From positions 868,001-932,000 of the forward strand of contig CAVUYE010000002.1 of NCBI GenBank assembly GCA_963745665.1: a DNA stretch of 64,000 bases, in the 5' to 3' direction. Each line of letters starts with the position of its first letter. Positions within the stretch are counted from its first letter, which is position 1. Position numbers and translations under genes: made by a program. The DNA comes from Bog-473 sp963745665 (GTDB lineage Bacteria; Actinomycetota; Acidimicrobiia; Acidimicrobiales; RAAP-2). This document shows, piece after piece, positions 16,142 through 25,431 of the stretch. The notes below the pieces were generated by a model. The model was not told the origin of the DNA. It worked only from the letters and a program-made list of their open reading frames with translations, and did not search any database.

Positions 16142-16238
16142 AATGCCGGTCTATCCCAGCCGGGCGAGACGAGGTGGGGGACGGCCGCGATCCCTTCTCG
16201 ATGCCCGGTGGCATGCCTGCCTCGCGTTATCGTCCGCC

Positions 16239-17501
16239 ATGGCCAAGGGTGTCCTCCTGCACCACCGCGACTTCCGCCGGCTCTGGGGCGGCGAGACCGT
16301 CAGCGAGTTGGGCTCGCAGGTCAGCCTTCTTGCCATTCCGCTTCTGGCGGTGGGCACCCTGCATGCCACGACATTCGAAATGGGCTTGCTCACCGCGGCG
16401 TCGACTGCGGCCTTCCTCATCGTCGGTCTCCCGGCCGGCGTCTGGGTGGACCGGCTGCGCCGCCGGCGAGTGATGATCATCGCCGACCTGGGCCGGTTGC
16501 TGGCCTTGGGCTCTATACCGCTGGCCTACGCCGTCGGCGGCCTCACACTGGTCCAGCTCTTCGTCGTGACGTTGGCCAGTGGCATCCTGACGGTCTTTTT
16601 CGACGTCGCCTACCAGTCCTTTCTCCCGACCTTGGTGGGGCGGGAGCACCTGGTGGAGGGCAACGCGAAGCTCACCGGCAGTGCGCAAGTGGCCGCTGTG
16701 GCCGGTCCGAGCGTCGCCGGCGGCCTCGTCCAGGCGATCGGGAGCTCCGCTGCCGTGGCCGTGGACTCGGTCAGCTTCCTTGTTTCTGCCGTGGCCGTCG
16801 GCGCCATCCGCGCGCCCGAACCGAAGCCCGCAGTCCCCGAAGGCGGGCACCCCAAGCTCGCACGAGGCATCGCCGAAGGCCTGCGGTTTGTATTCGGCCA
16901 TGCGCTCCTGAGGGCCATCGCGGCCACGACGGCCACTGCCAACCTGTTCAGCGGCATCGCGGCCGCGGTCGAGATCGTCTTCCTTGTGCGAGAGGTCCAC
17001 GCTTCACCCGGAGTCATCGGTCTTCTCTTTGCCCTGGCGGGAACCGGAGGTGTCGTTGGCGCGTTTGCAGCCGGTCCGATCGCCCGCCAGTTCGGTGGGG
17101 CGCGGGCCACCATCATCGGCATCGGCGCCAGCGTCGGCGTCCTTTTGATCCCCCTGACCATGCCGGGTGTGGGGCTCCTCTACTTCGGCTTCGGTATGTT
17201 CCTGGTGTCCTTCGCCGCGACGGTCTACAACGTCAACCAGGTCAGTTTCCGTCAGCGCCTATGCCCGGACCGGCTGCTGGGCCGCATGAACGCCACCATG
17301 CGTTTCGTTGTCTGGGGCGTACTCCCCATTGGAGCCCTGATCGGAGGTGTTCTGGGCGCAACCCTTGGACTTCGTACCACGTTGTGGATTGGCGCGGTGG
17401 GTCAAGCGCTGGCGGTGCTTTGGTTGATCGCTTCGCCGATGCGCCACCTGAGGGACTTCCCCGATGCGTCACCGCCAGAGCGAGGGACGGGCGTGGGGTG
17501 A
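16239..17501 (+). CDS. MFS transporter, 12-TM exporter (EntS-like group)
   Basis: A 420-residue secondary transporter. The start MAKGVLLHHRDFRRLWGGE (ATG 16239) is the classic beginning of the MFS_3/EntS-like group. The loop 2-3 motif is GVWVDRLRRRRVMI and the inter-domain loop carries APEPKPAVPEGGHPKL. Twelve helices can be followed to about residue 395. Members export siderophores, macrolides or other small molecules; the substrate is not predictable here. A longer reading from 16119 adds a charged N terminus overlapping the divergent gene and is rejected. Confidence 0.85.
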   Translation: MAKGVLLHHRDFRRLWGGETVSELGSQVSLLAIPLLAVGTLHATTFEMGLLTAASTAAFLIVGLPAGVWVDRLRRRRVMIIADLGRLLALGSIPLAYAVGGLTLVQLFVVTLASGILTVFFDVAYQSFLPTLVGREHLVEGNAKLTGSAQVAAVAGPSVAGGLVQAIGSSAAVAVDSVSFLVSAVAVGAIRAPEPKPAVPEGGHPKLARGIAEGLRFVFGHALLRAIAATTATANLFSGIAAAVEIVFLVREVHASPGVIGLLFALAGTGGVVGAFAAGPIARQFGGARATIIGIGASVGVLLIPLTMPGVGLLYFGFGMFLVSFAATVYNVNQVSFRQRLCPDRLLGRMNATMRFVVWGVLPIGALIGGVLGATLGLRTTLWIGAVGQALAVLWLIASPMRHLRDFPDASPPERGTGVG

Positions 17502-17521
17502 CGCATCGGCGCCCGCGCCTG

Positions 17522-18163
17522 CTACTGGTGGTGCTCAGTGACGCCGACCGGCGGCAACGCCTCGATCTCGTGCTTGGTCAGCTTGACGGTGATGCCGTTG
17601 TCGATCGTCTCGACTGCGCTGATCGGGATGGCGACCTGCTTATGGCCCCAGAGATGACCCTCTTGGAGGAGCACGTGCGTGACGTGTCCCTGAGCGGTGT
17701 CGATCACGAACCCCTCTACCTTGCCGATCTCACCGTCGCTGGCGTGCACCGGCCCGCCACGCCGTATACCGATCTCTCCCGCTGGGAGGATGTCGCGCGT
17801 CTCGACCGCACTGGCCAGTGCGAGCCTGGGATCGGCCCCACCCTCCAAACCGAAATAAGGCCAGTAGTACGCCTCGTGTGCGGCATAGGCGTCGTACCCG
17901 CTGCCGCCGGGCAGGAAGTCCGTCTCCTCGGCCGATGGAAGCTGGTCGAACTCGGAGAGGGTGCAGCGCAGGCGTACCTCATCGGTTCCCCCCTCGACCA
18001 TGTCGAGTGGGACCAGACGGCCCAGCCCGCTGCGGTGCTCGGGCTCAATGACGAGGTGGGTGAGCTCCCGCGCCACCGGATCGACGACGACCCGGGTCAC
18101 CGCGCCGCAGGGCCCGTCACTGCACATGGCGGCGGCCCCGATCGTGAACGTGGTGTCTGCCAT
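17522..18163 (-). CDS. PRC-barrel domain protein (two repeats)
   Basis: A 213-residue soluble protein with two PRC-barrel-like beta units. The first is about residues 5-70 (GPCGAVTRVVVDPVARELTH, then LGRLVPLDMVEG); the second is about 135-200 (ASDGEIGKVEGFVIDTAQGH, then WGHKQVAIPISAVETI). PRC barrels occur in photosynthetic reaction centre H subunits and in RNA-processing and stress-related proteins; the molecular role of this kind is unknown. The ATG at 18163 has an excellent ribosome-binding site (AAGGAGG, 5-6 bases upstream). It is convergent with the MFS exporter. Confidence 0.78.
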   Translation of the reverse strand: MADTTFTIGAAAMCSDGPCGAVTRVVVDPVARELTHLVIEPEHRSGLGRLVPLDMVEGGTDEVRLRCTLSEFDQLPSAEETDFLPGGSGYDAYAAHEAYYWPYFGLEGGADPRLALASAVETRDILPAGEIGIRRGGPVHASDGEIGKVEGFVIDTAQGHVTHVLLQEGHLWGHKQVAIPISAVETIDNGITVKLTKHEIEALPPVGVTEHHQ

Positions 18164-18238
18164 ACCGTCCTCCTTTTTCGGTCAAACCCTACCGGCGGGC
18201 CGGAGCCTCTCTGATCTCTGTGAGGAACCGCATGCTCG

Positions 18239-19231
18239 TCACCAGCCGCGCAAGTCGACATCCCAGCGCTCGACGACCTCGTCGCCATCAACGACATAAA
18301 GGGAGTCGTGGTAGGCGACGGTCGGGTCGACGTGTGCGGGCAGCACCCGCACACGGTCGCCCACACGCAGGGGGGACGCCGGGGCGAACGTCAGATGCTC
18401 GTCGGAGCAGAACCACACCTTGGCTCCCTCGACCGATGGATCACCGTGATCCATGCCGAGCGCCTTCAGCCCGCAGTCGGCCACCGTCCAGCCTGCCGAG
18501 ACAGAGATCACGGTGGACAGGACCGTCAGCGCCTGGGTGAACGGCAGTTCGAGCTTGCCGTAGGCCGTGTCCATGAGCGCGTAGGAACCGGCTTGAATCT
18601 CGGTGGCCCAGGTGTTGAGGTCGTAGGTGCCGGTGCCTCCCGCCGAGATGACGTCGCCGCCCACCGCGCCGGCGGCCAGCAGCAGTTGGCCCATGGAATC
18701 CTCCAACATGCCGCTGCGCTTCGCGCGTTCCTCGAGCCCGACGATGTGGCCCTCGTAGCCCATGACGCCGCGCACGTGCAGGCCGGCGGCGCGGGCGTGA
18801 TCGGCCAGGCGGCCGGCCTCGTCGGGTGGGCAGCCGCAACGGGGGAGGCCCACGTTGACGTCGATCAGTACCTCGGGCACGCTGGCCCGCGCCGCCGCAG
18901 CAATCGTGGCGTCGGAGTCGACCGCCAGGGTGACGCGGGCACCGGCGCGAGCGAGCGCACCGAGCCGAGTCGCGTCGGCGACTTCGTTGGCGAGCAGGAG
19001 ATCCTCGCTCAGGCCCGCTCGAACCATCCCTTCCATCTCGCGCACGGTGGCACAGGTGAATCCGGAGTGGCCCGCTGCGGCCTGGCGCCTGGCCAGGGCG
19101 GTGCACTTGTGCGCCTTGACGTGAGGCCGCAACCGAGGGCCCGGCAAGGCGTCGGCCATGGTGCGGATGTTGCCGTCCAGCCGGCGGATATCGACGAGGA
19201 GCGCCGGCGTTGTGAGCTCCGAGGTCCGCAT
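18239..19231 (-). CDS. D-threonine aldolase / D-serine dehydratase-like PLP enzyme
   Basis: A 330-residue fold-type III PLP enzyme. An alanine-racemase-like barrel spans about residues 5-225, with the Schiff-base lysine in LRPHVKAHKC (about residue 39), followed by a DSD1-type C-terminal beta domain. Family members cleave D-beta-hydroxy amino acids to glycine plus aldehyde or dehydrate D-serine, using a divalent metal. The metal site reads LPAHVDPTV; the H-x-D spacing resembles D-threonine aldolases, while D-serine dehydratases usually have H-x-C. Substrate remains a prediction. It is divergent from an amidase gene 35 bp away. Confidence 0.8.
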   Translation of the reverse strand: MRTSELTTPALLVDIRRLDGNIRTMADALPGPRLRPHVKAHKCTALARRQAAAGHSGFTCATVREMEGMVRAGLSEDLLLANEVADATRLGALARAGARVTLAVDSDATIAAAARASVPEVLIDVNVGLPRCGCPPDEAGRLADHARAAGLHVRGVMGYEGHIVGLEERAKRSGMLEDSMGQLLLAAGAVGGDVISAGGTGTYDLNTWATEIQAGSYALMDTAYGKLELPFTQALTVLSTVISVSAGWTVADCGLKALGMDHGDPSVEGAKVWFCSDEHLTFAPASPLRVGDRVRVLPAHVDPTVAYHDSLYVVDGDEVVERWDVDLRGW

Positions 19232-19266
19232 ACCGGCACGCTACCGAGCACGACGATGATCGGCGA

Positions 19267-20709
19267 GTGATCGCGGGGTACTCTCCGCGCGTGGACGCGC
19301 CGTGGATGGGGGACGCCTGCAGCCTCGTCGAGGCCTTTCGGGCCGGCGAGCTGTCGCCGCTCGAGGCCCTCGACGCCTCTATTGCGGCCATGGAGGCGTC
19401 TCCGCTCAACGCCTTCAGCTTCACCGACTTCGATCGGGCCAGGGAGTACGCCCGCCGCGCCGACGTGACGTTGCCCTTCGGCGGAGTGCCCTTCGGCATC
19501 AAGGAGCTCGAGAAGGTGGAGGGTTGGCCGTACACGGAGGCATCGGTGATCTTCCGCGAACGGATTGCCGGTCACGACGACACCTCCCTCAGCCGCCTCC
19601 GCACCAGCGGGGCCGTGCTCGCCGCCCAGACGACGGCCCCCGAATTCGGAGGCATCAACTGCACCTCGACCGAGCTGCACGGGACGACTCGTAGCCCCTG
19701 GAATCTTGCGCGCACGCCGGGCGGCTCATCCGGGGGGACGGCGGCGGCGGTGGCCGGCGGGCTCCTCCCGATCGCCACGGGAAGCGATGGGGGCGGGTCC
19801 ATCCGGGGCCCGGCGGCGTTCAGCGGTCTGTTCGGCCTGAAGGCGACCTACGGACGAGTCCCGAAGGGCCCGGACGGGACTATTGAGCCGATGACCACCG
19901 TCCTGGGGTGCCTCACCCGGTCGGTGCGCGACACCGCCCGCTATTTCGACGTCTGCAACGGATTCGACCGTCGTGACCCGCTGAGCCTGCCCCGGGTGGA
20001 CGGTTGGGAGACAAACCTCGGCACGCACGACCTTTCCGGCATGACGGCGGTGATTCTCGTCGACCTCGGGATCGCACAGGTGCGCGAGGAGGTTGCCGCG
20101 CTCGTGGCGGCGAGCGCCGAGCACCTGGCCCGGGTGGCCGGGCTACGACTCGTCGCGGTGTCACCGACATTGCCGCCACTCCGTGGTGCGTGGGCCATGG
20201 CCAACCAGCCTCCCTTCGTGGCCGACCTGGGAGAGAACTATCCCGATCGCATCGCGGAGCTCTCGCCCGAGATGTCGGCGGGGCTCGAAAGCGCCCGCCA
20301 GCGCTATAGCCTGGAGCGGGCCGCATCCATTGAGCGGTACCGGCGGCAACTCAACGGAGCGATGGCCGACCTCTTCGACGAGGCCGACTTCGTGTTCTGC
20401 TCGACCCATCCCGACGTGGCCTTCGGGGCGGAAGGTCCGCCCCCGGCGACGCTTCCGGGACGGGACCTCATTCACGAGATCGGTTTCGTGCGAGCCATCA
20501 TGAACCAGGCTGCGCTGACGGCGCCTTCCAATCTCAACGGCAGTCCTGCGATGAGCATCCCGGCCGGTCTAATCGAAGGGATGCCCGTCGGACTGCAGGT
20601 GCTGGCCGGCCATCACCGCGAGCAGTTGCTGCTCGACCTGGCGCTGGTGGCCGAGCGCGCCACGCCGTGGCCACTGGTGGCACCCGGCGCGCCCCTGCGC
20701 ACCGGCTGA
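19267..20709 (+). CDS. Amidase (amidase-signature family)
   Basis: A roughly 480-residue amide hydrolase using the Ser-cisSer-Lys triad. The lysine is in GGVPFGIKELE (most relatives have KD here; KE is a mild variant). The signature region reads TPGGSSGGTAAAVAGGLLP and then GSDGGGSIRGPAAFSGLFGL, with cis-Ser in GGSSGG and the nucleophilic Ser in GGSIRGP. The C terminus (IPAGLIEGMPVGLQVLAGH) is typical. The start is uncertain: GTG 19267, or GTG 19291 giving VDAPWMGDACSLVEAF. The substrate is unknown. Position beside the D-amino-acid enzyme and the PhyH gene hints at catabolism of small amides or amino-acid derivatives. Confidence 0.87.
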   Translation: MIAGYSPRVDAPWMGDACSLVEAFRAGELSPLEALDASIAAMEASPLNAFSFTDFDRAREYARRADVTLPFGGVPFGIKELEKVEGWPYTEASVIFRERIAGHDDTSLSRLRTSGAVLAAQTTAPEFGGINCTSTELHGTTRSPWNLARTPGGSSGGTAAAVAGGLLPIATGSDGGGSIRGPAAFSGLFGLKATYGRVPKGPDGTIEPMTTVLGCLTRSVRDTARYFDVCNGFDRRDPLSLPRVDGWETNLGTHDLSGMTAVILVDLGIAQVREEVAALVAASAEHLARVAGLRLVAVSPTLPPLRGAWAMANQPPFVADLGENYPDRIAELSPEMSAGLESARQRYSLERAASIERYRRQLNGAMADLFDEADFVFCSTHPDVAFGAEGPPPATLPGRDLIHEIGFVRAIMNQAALTAPSNLNGSPAMSIPAGLIEGMPVGLQVLAGHHREQLLLDLALVAERATPWPLVAPGAPLRTG

Positions 20710-20712
20710 CGG

Positions 20713-21600
20713 TCAGGATGCGGCGTCCCGCCACGGGCTCATGTCGAGGCCGGGGTAGCGGGCCTGGACCCCGGCCAGCGTCGCCTCGTTCCAGTACGGG
20801 TGGCCGGGCTCGGGCACGCCCATGAGGGCCAGCTGACGTGGCGTCGCCTGCTGGACGTACTTGGACAGCTCGGGGGAGAACCCGCGGAACGGCCACGCCT
20901 GGTAGCCGCCCCAGTGCGCCTCGCGGTGACGGAACCCCACATGGAGCATGACGCGGTAGCGGCTCGCGTCAGTGAAGTCGGCCGACCGGTGGTACACGTC
21001 GGGACGGTAGGCAACGACCGATCCCGCCGGTGCCGCCGCGTCAGAAGGGTCGGCATAGAGCTCGGCATAGTCGAGGTAGTTCAGCGTGTGCCGTTCGACG
21101 GGAATGTCCTTCGTCTTCTGCCAGGAGACGAACCGCGTGGCGCCGTCCTCGGCGGTGACGTCCGTGAGGTAGACGAAGAATTCCACCTGCTGGAACCCGG
21201 GTGCATGTCGGGGCACGACCATCATGTGGTTGGGATAGTCGGCATGCAGGAGTTGGTTGTAGCCCGAGGCCTGGTTTGCGTACTTGGCCGTGACGATGCC
21301 CATGTAGAGCGCCAGATCCGAGGTGCCGAGCAGTCCTTCGGCGAGGTCGACCACGTTTTTGTGCAGCACGAGCGCGTTGAGGCGCGAGCTGTGAAACGGG
21401 AACTCGGGCCACGGCGCGTCCCAGGTGTGCCACTCGCCGGCCTCGGTACCGCCCTGTTCGGTCATCTCGGCTGCGGTGGGGAAGTGGTGGTGCATGGCCT
21501 GCTGCGCCTCTTCGAGCTCGGCCGGAGAGAACACGCGGGGCACAACGCACCAGCCGTCGACGTGCCAGCGTTCCTTCAGCTCGGGAGTGAGCACGGACAT
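20713..21600 (-). CDS. Phytanoyl-CoA dioxygenase (PhyH) family protein
   Basis: A 295-residue Fe(II)/2-oxoglutarate-type oxygenase. The facial triad is visible as H-x-D in LLHADYPNHM (about residue 139) and the distal His in RPDVYHRSADF (about 215). An Arg some ten residues later (SRYRVMLHVGF) fits 2-oxoglutarate binding. The ATG at 21600 (MSVLTPELKERWHVDGWCVV) matches the usual family start; a longer reading to 21693 would run through the helicase promoter. The substrate is unknown, since bacterial members hydroxylate lipids, amino acids or natural products. It converges with the amidase (3-bp gap). Confidence 0.82.
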   Translation of the reverse strand: MSVLTPELKERWHVDGWCVVPRVFSPAELEEAQQAMHHHFPTAAEMTEQGGTEAGEWHTWDAPWPEFPFHSSRLNALVLHKNVVDLAEGLLGTSDLALYMGIVTAKYANQASGYNQLLHADYPNHMMVVPRHAPGFQQVEFFVYLTDVTAEDGATRFVSWQKTKDIPVERHTLNYLDYAELYADPSDAAAPAGSVVAYRPDVYHRSADFTDASRYRVMLHVGFRHREAHWGGYQAWPFRGFSPELSKYVQQATPRQLALMGVPEPGHPYWNEATLAGVQARYPGLDMSPWRDAAS

Positions 21601-21645
21601 GACGGCAGGATAATCCCAGGGCCTGCTAGAGTGGTTGTGCCTCGG

Positions 21646-23076
21646 GTGTTCGCCCCGGCGGGCCCGTTCGAGATTGCGGATCGAGTAGGCCACAATTATC
21701 TCGATCGGAGTCTTGTCATCTCTTCCTTCTCAGACCTTGGCGTCCCCGCGCCGTACGCGGAACGCCTTCTGCGCCAGGGGATCACCGAACCCCTCACTAT
21801 CCAGTCAGAGACAATTCCTCCCGCGCTCGCGGGGAAGGACGTCTGCGGCAAGGCGCCCACCGGATCGGGCAAGACACTTGCCTTCGGCCTCCCCCTGGTG
21901 GTCAACGCAACCCAATCACGCCCGCGCCGCCCCAAGGCGCTCGTCCTCGTGCCGACACGCGAACTCGCTTCGCAGGTCCACGAGGTCATCGGGAACCTTC
22001 TCGGGCACGACAGCAAGCGGGTCGTCTCCATCTTCGGGGGCATCGGCTACCGCGATCAGGTGCGAGCCCTGCACAAGGGCGTAAACATCGTCGTCGCCTG
22101 CCCGGGACGGCTCGAAGATCTGATTGAACGGGGTGACGTCCGCCTCGACGATGTCTCGACCGTGGTGCTCGACGAGGCAGACCGCATGGCCGACATGGGC
22201 TTCCTGCCGGCGGTCCGCCGCCTGCTCGACCAGACGGCGCCCAAGCGCCAGGTCCTCCTCTTCTCGGCCACCATCGGACGCGAGGTGGAGTCGATCGTGC
22301 GCAACTACCAACGTGACCCCGTGCGGGTCGCCATCGAAGCCACCGAGGAAGCGAAGGGCGACGTGGCCCACCACTTCTGGAAGGTGGATCGGACCGAGCG
22401 CGTTGCCATCACGGCCAAGCTGATCGCGCACCATGGTCAGGCCTTCGTCTTCTGTCGGACCAAGCGAGGAGCCGATCGCGTGGTCAAGCAGCTCCAGGCC
22501 CACGGCGTGCGCGCCGTTCCCATGCACGGGGACCGCACCCAGGGGCAACGGGAGCGAGCGCTGGACTCGTTCGCCAAGGGGAAGGCCGACGCCCTGGTGG
22601 CGACGGACGTCGTTGCCCGGGGCATCCATGTCGACGCCCTGCCGTGCGTGGTGCATTTCGACCCGCCCACTGACCCCGTGGACTACGTGCACCGCTCGGG
22701 CCGCACGGGACGCGCCGGCCACACAGGGACCGTCGTGTCCCTGGTGACGCCGGAGCAGCACAAGGACGTCCGTGGCGTGCAGCACGCGCTGGGGCTCGAG
22801 CCCGGTCTGTTGGCGCCTTTCTCCGCGCCGATGCCGGCCCCCTCTGCCGGGAGCGGCGGTGCCCAGAAGTCTCGGAAGCTGACGGGCACGGTGAAGTTCT
22901 TCAATAGCGACCGGGGTTATGGCTTCGTCGAGTACAAAGGTGGCGACGACCTCTTCGTGCACCACTCGCAGGTCGAGGGAGACGCCCGAAACGGCATCGC
23001 CCCGGGATCTACGGTCGAGTTCATTATTGGTGCCGGTCGCAAGGGCGACGAGGCACAAAACGTCAGGGTCCTGTAA
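21646..23076 (+). CDS. DEAD-box RNA helicase fused to a C-terminal cold-shock domain
   Basis: A RecA-like helicase core of about 375 residues carries every DEAD-box motif in order: Q motif (TEPLTIQSETIP), motif I (APTGSGKT), Ia (PTRELASQ), II (VLDEADRM), III (FSAT), IV (AFVFCRTKRG), V (ATDVVARGIHVD) and VI (HRSGRTGRAG). After a short Pro/Ala/Ser linker, the last 64 residues (22884-23073) form a complete cold-shock domain: TGTVKFFNSDRGYGFVEY (RNP1) and DLFVHHSQV (RNP2). The enzyme should unwind structured RNA, with the CSD adding single-strand RNA binding. The start is uncertain; GTG at 21631, 21637 and 21646 are all in frame and none has a good ribosome-binding site. Confidence 0.88.
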   Translation: MFAPAGPFEIADRVGHNYLDRSLVISSFSDLGVPAPYAERLLRQGITEPLTIQSETIPPALAGKDVCGKAPTGSGKTLAFGLPLVVNATQSRPRRPKALVLVPTRELASQVHEVIGNLLGHDSKRVVSIFGGIGYRDQVRALHKGVNIVVACPGRLEDLIERGDVRLDDVSTVVLDEADRMADMGFLPAVRRLLDQTAPKRQVLLFSATIGREVESIVRNYQRDPVRVAIEATEEAKGDVAHHFWKVDRTERVAITAKLIAHHGQAFVFCRTKRGADRVVKQLQAHGVRAVPMHGDRTQGQRERALDSFAKGKADALVATDVVARGIHVDALPCVVHFDPPTDPVDYVHRSGRTGRAGHTGTVVSLVTPEQHKDVRGVQHALGLEPGLLAPFSAPMPAPSAGSGGAQKSRKLTGTVKFFNSDRGYGFVEYKGGDDLFVHHSQVEGDARNGIAPGSTVEFIIGAGRKGDEAQNVRVL

Positions 23077-23100
23077 CGCCTCGGTTTGCGGCGGTTCCGA

Positions 23101-23800
23101 CTAACTCCAGAGGAGTAGCGCCAGCCCCGCTCCGAGTGCCATAAAGAGGCCGAAAGGCAGCGCCGACCGGCGTTCCGCCCGGTGGATGGCAATGAGGGTG
23201 AAGCCGACGGCGATTGCCATGAGATTGGCGTAGAGGAAGGCCTGGAAGAGGGCCATGGGGCTCACCCAGGCCAGGCCGAAGCCGAAGACAAGGGAGAGGC
23301 GCACGTCGCCGAATGCCATCCAGCGCGGATTCATCAGGTTGACGAGGAAGAACAGAGCGAAGGCGACCAGGCCTCCCAGCGTCGCCCCCTGGAGCCGGTG
23401 CCACTCGCCCGTGAAGACGGCGACCGTCACTCCGCTGGCGATGACGGCCGCGGCTCAGCGCGTAGACCATGGTCTTGGGCAGCAGGCGGCGGGTCAGGTC
23501 GCAATAGGCCAGCTGGACGAGCCCGATGAGCAACAGCAGGGGCGGCACGGCATTGGGCGACCAGCCGACCTGATGCAACACGTAGGCCGGGAGCAATCCT
23601 GACACGATGGCGAGAGCCAGCCAGTGCCCGCGTGTGACCCGCGGTGGCATGTCGTCATCGACCGCAATGGCAGTGTCCCCTGTGGCCGGTGCCGACCGGT
23701 TCACGGCGGCCGCCAACTCACGTCGGGTCACCGGGACGAGGAGAAATCCGGCTGCCATGCCCAACGCGGCGCCGGCCAGGAGCAACATCGGGGAGCTCAC
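23101..23800 (-). pseudogene. tadV: Prepilin peptidase (A24, TadV/CpaA-like), frameshifted
   Basis: An aspartyl membrane protease that trims Flp prepilins. The first half (from GTG 23800) has four membrane segments and the first catalytic-Asp region, LAYCDLTRRLLPKTMVYAL. The frame then breaks near 23445-23456. The second half, one frame over, holds the second Asp in AFGDVRLSLVFGFGLAWVS and the final helices. The total span is 3n+1, so one surplus base explains it; dropping one C after GCGCTGAGC (minus strand) gives a continuous protein. The GTG overlaps the end of the TadG-like gene (GTGA). As written, no full peptidase is made, which would disable the pilus unless another copy exists or the sequence is wrong. 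Confidence 0.72.
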
Positions 23801-25428
23801 TGGACGATCGATACCGCGCCGCAGTTGTAGTTGAGGTCAGCCACGACGGCACCGCCAACCGAGACTCCGGCCGCGTTCAGAATGGGACCGAGGACCGAAG
23901 TCAGTGTGCTCGTCAGCAGGGTGTCCGCGAGGCCGCTCGCGGTCCCGCTATAGCCCAGGTTCGGCGAGGTGGTCCCAAAAGAGGTGGGGTTCTTGTTGGC
24001 CGCGTAGCTCGACGCGGTGGGAGGGACGTAAGCCGAAGGAAACGGCATCAACGGGTTGGACCCACCACTCATGGTCAGGCTGCCAATCGACGATCCGCCC
24101 AACGTCACCGCGGCGGTCGCCGTCGTACTGCTGGCGTTGATTGCCGCCGTTACGAAGCCATTGTTCGATCCGGAGCACGTGACTGATGAGAGGGTCGCGG
24201 TGCCCTGCGCACCGGTGACCGGAATATCGAGGATGCCTCCCCCGAGTACCCCCAGGTTCAGCTGCAGATCAGCGTTCACCTGGGCCGTGGTCGCCGTTGT
24301 TCCCGCCGGGCCAAAGGCAATCTGGGGTGGTTGGACGACCTGCAGGCTGAGCGTGGCGCCGGTTACGCCGGGGAGAGTGAGCGCGGATTGGACGTTGATG
24401 GCGTTTGTGCCGTTGGCCAATTCGGCTTCGGTGGTCAGCGTCTGCAGCACGTCGAGGCTCGCCGACAGGCCTTGTTGCGACAGAAATCCGCCGTCACAGG
24501 TCGGACCGTTGATCGTGACCAACTGGCAGAGCGTCGCTGACGATCCGCCGAAACTCAGTGACTCCAACGCTGAGTACGCCGTGCACGCCGAAGGCACCGG
24601 TGTCGACGAGCAGTTCAATGCCGACTGCTGGGTGCCGATGGCGGTTGTCAGGAAGGAAAGCCAACTCGACGCGGGGAGGCTCGTGGTCAGGATAGTGCTG
24701 GGCGTGAGGGCACCAGCGGACGCCGTGATCAACTGTTGCACCGTCACGTAGCTGTTGGCCATCCCTTCGTAGCTCACCGCCATCAGGACGACGCCGGGTT
24801 GTCCGCTGCTGCTACCGAGCGTGCTCAAAATCGCATTGAGGACGCCCGGCTGCTGCTGCGGATTGAGGGAGGCCAGGTAGCTGCCGATGGAGAACCCGTC
24901 CTCCGGTGTTACGGCGGCGATGCTCGATCTGGTCACGGGACCGGAGCCGCCCATGAAGATACTCGGCACGTTCTGTTTCGCCGTGACCATGACCGCCGTG
25001 CAGGGCGGATTGTGAGCCGGAAGTTGTCGGTAGCACCCCTGGCCGGCGGCTGCGTTGGGAATCGTCCACCCGACCGGTGCGGTGGTGCTCCAGTACATGC
25101 CCGTTGCTGTCATGGCGACGGCCCCGGCATTGTTGTCCGACTGGGCGTTGGCCAGCTCGCCGCTGAGGTACTGGCTGTAGCTGTCAACCCCGACCCCGCC
25201 ATTCTTGGAGTAGCTGTCGGCCAGATTGATGTACCGGGCCAGGTCGAGCGCGACCGTATCGGCCAGGGCCTGAGCCTGTCGTGAGCTGTCGACGGTGAAT
25301 CCGATGTCCACACCCATGGCGCCGCCCCACAGGAGCAGGACCATGCAGATGGCCGTCAGGACAAAGGTGGCGCCCCGCTCGTCACGGCCGCGGGCCCAGC
25401 GGGATCGATGATGCTTTCCGGCACCCAT
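23797..25428 (-). CDS. TadG-like pilus-locus protein (large minor pseudopilin candidate)
   Basis: A 543-residue secreted protein anchored by one N-terminal membrane segment after a DERGATFVL start (about residues 17-41: ATFVLTAICMVLLLWGGAMG). The short charged leader, R-G junction and hydrophobic helix are as in TadE/TadG pseudopilins. The remaining roughly 500 residues are rich in Ala, Ser, Thr and Gly with scattered cysteines, suggesting an exported beta-rich domain; no von Willebrand domain is seen. It starts 3 bp after the TadE-like gene and overlaps the prepilin peptidase by 4 bp, so the three form one leftward operon. Confidence 0.72.
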   Translation of the reverse strand: MGAGKHHRSRWARGRDERGATFVLTAICMVLLLWGGAMGVDIGFTVDSSRQAQALADTVALDLARYINLADSYSKNGGVGVDSYSQYLSGELANAQSDNNAGAVAMTATGMYWSTTAPVGWTIPNAAAGQGCYRQLPAHNPPCTAVMVTAKQNVPSIFMGGSGPVTRSSIAAVTPEDGFSIGSYLASLNPQQQPGVLNAILSTLGSSSGQPGVVLMAVSYEGMANSYVTVQQLITASAGALTPSTILTTSLPASSWLSFLTTAIGTQQSALNCSSTPVPSACTAYSALESLSFGGSSATLCQLVTINGPTCDGGFLSQQGLSASLDVLQTLTTEAELANGTNAINVQSALTLPGVTGATLSLQVVQPPQIAFGPAGTTATTAQVNADLQLNLGVLGGGILDIPVTGAQGTATLSSVTCSGSNNGFVTAAINASSTTATAAVTLGGSSIGSLTMSGGSNPLMPFPSAYVPPTASSYAANKNPTSFGTTSPNLGYSGTASGLADTLLTSTLTSVLGPILNAAGVSVGGAVVADLNYNCGAVSIVQ

Positions 25429-25431
25429 TGC

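Noticed and set aside
15803..18214. An 803-codon plus-strand frame
   Set aside because: It is a shadow of the membrane gene, MFS exporter and PRC-barrel gene; Arg/Pro/Gly-rich with no domain.
20800..21645. N-terminal extension of the DEAD-box helicase
   Set aside because: It runs antisense through the PhyH gene and lacks any domain; helicase homology begins after 21700.
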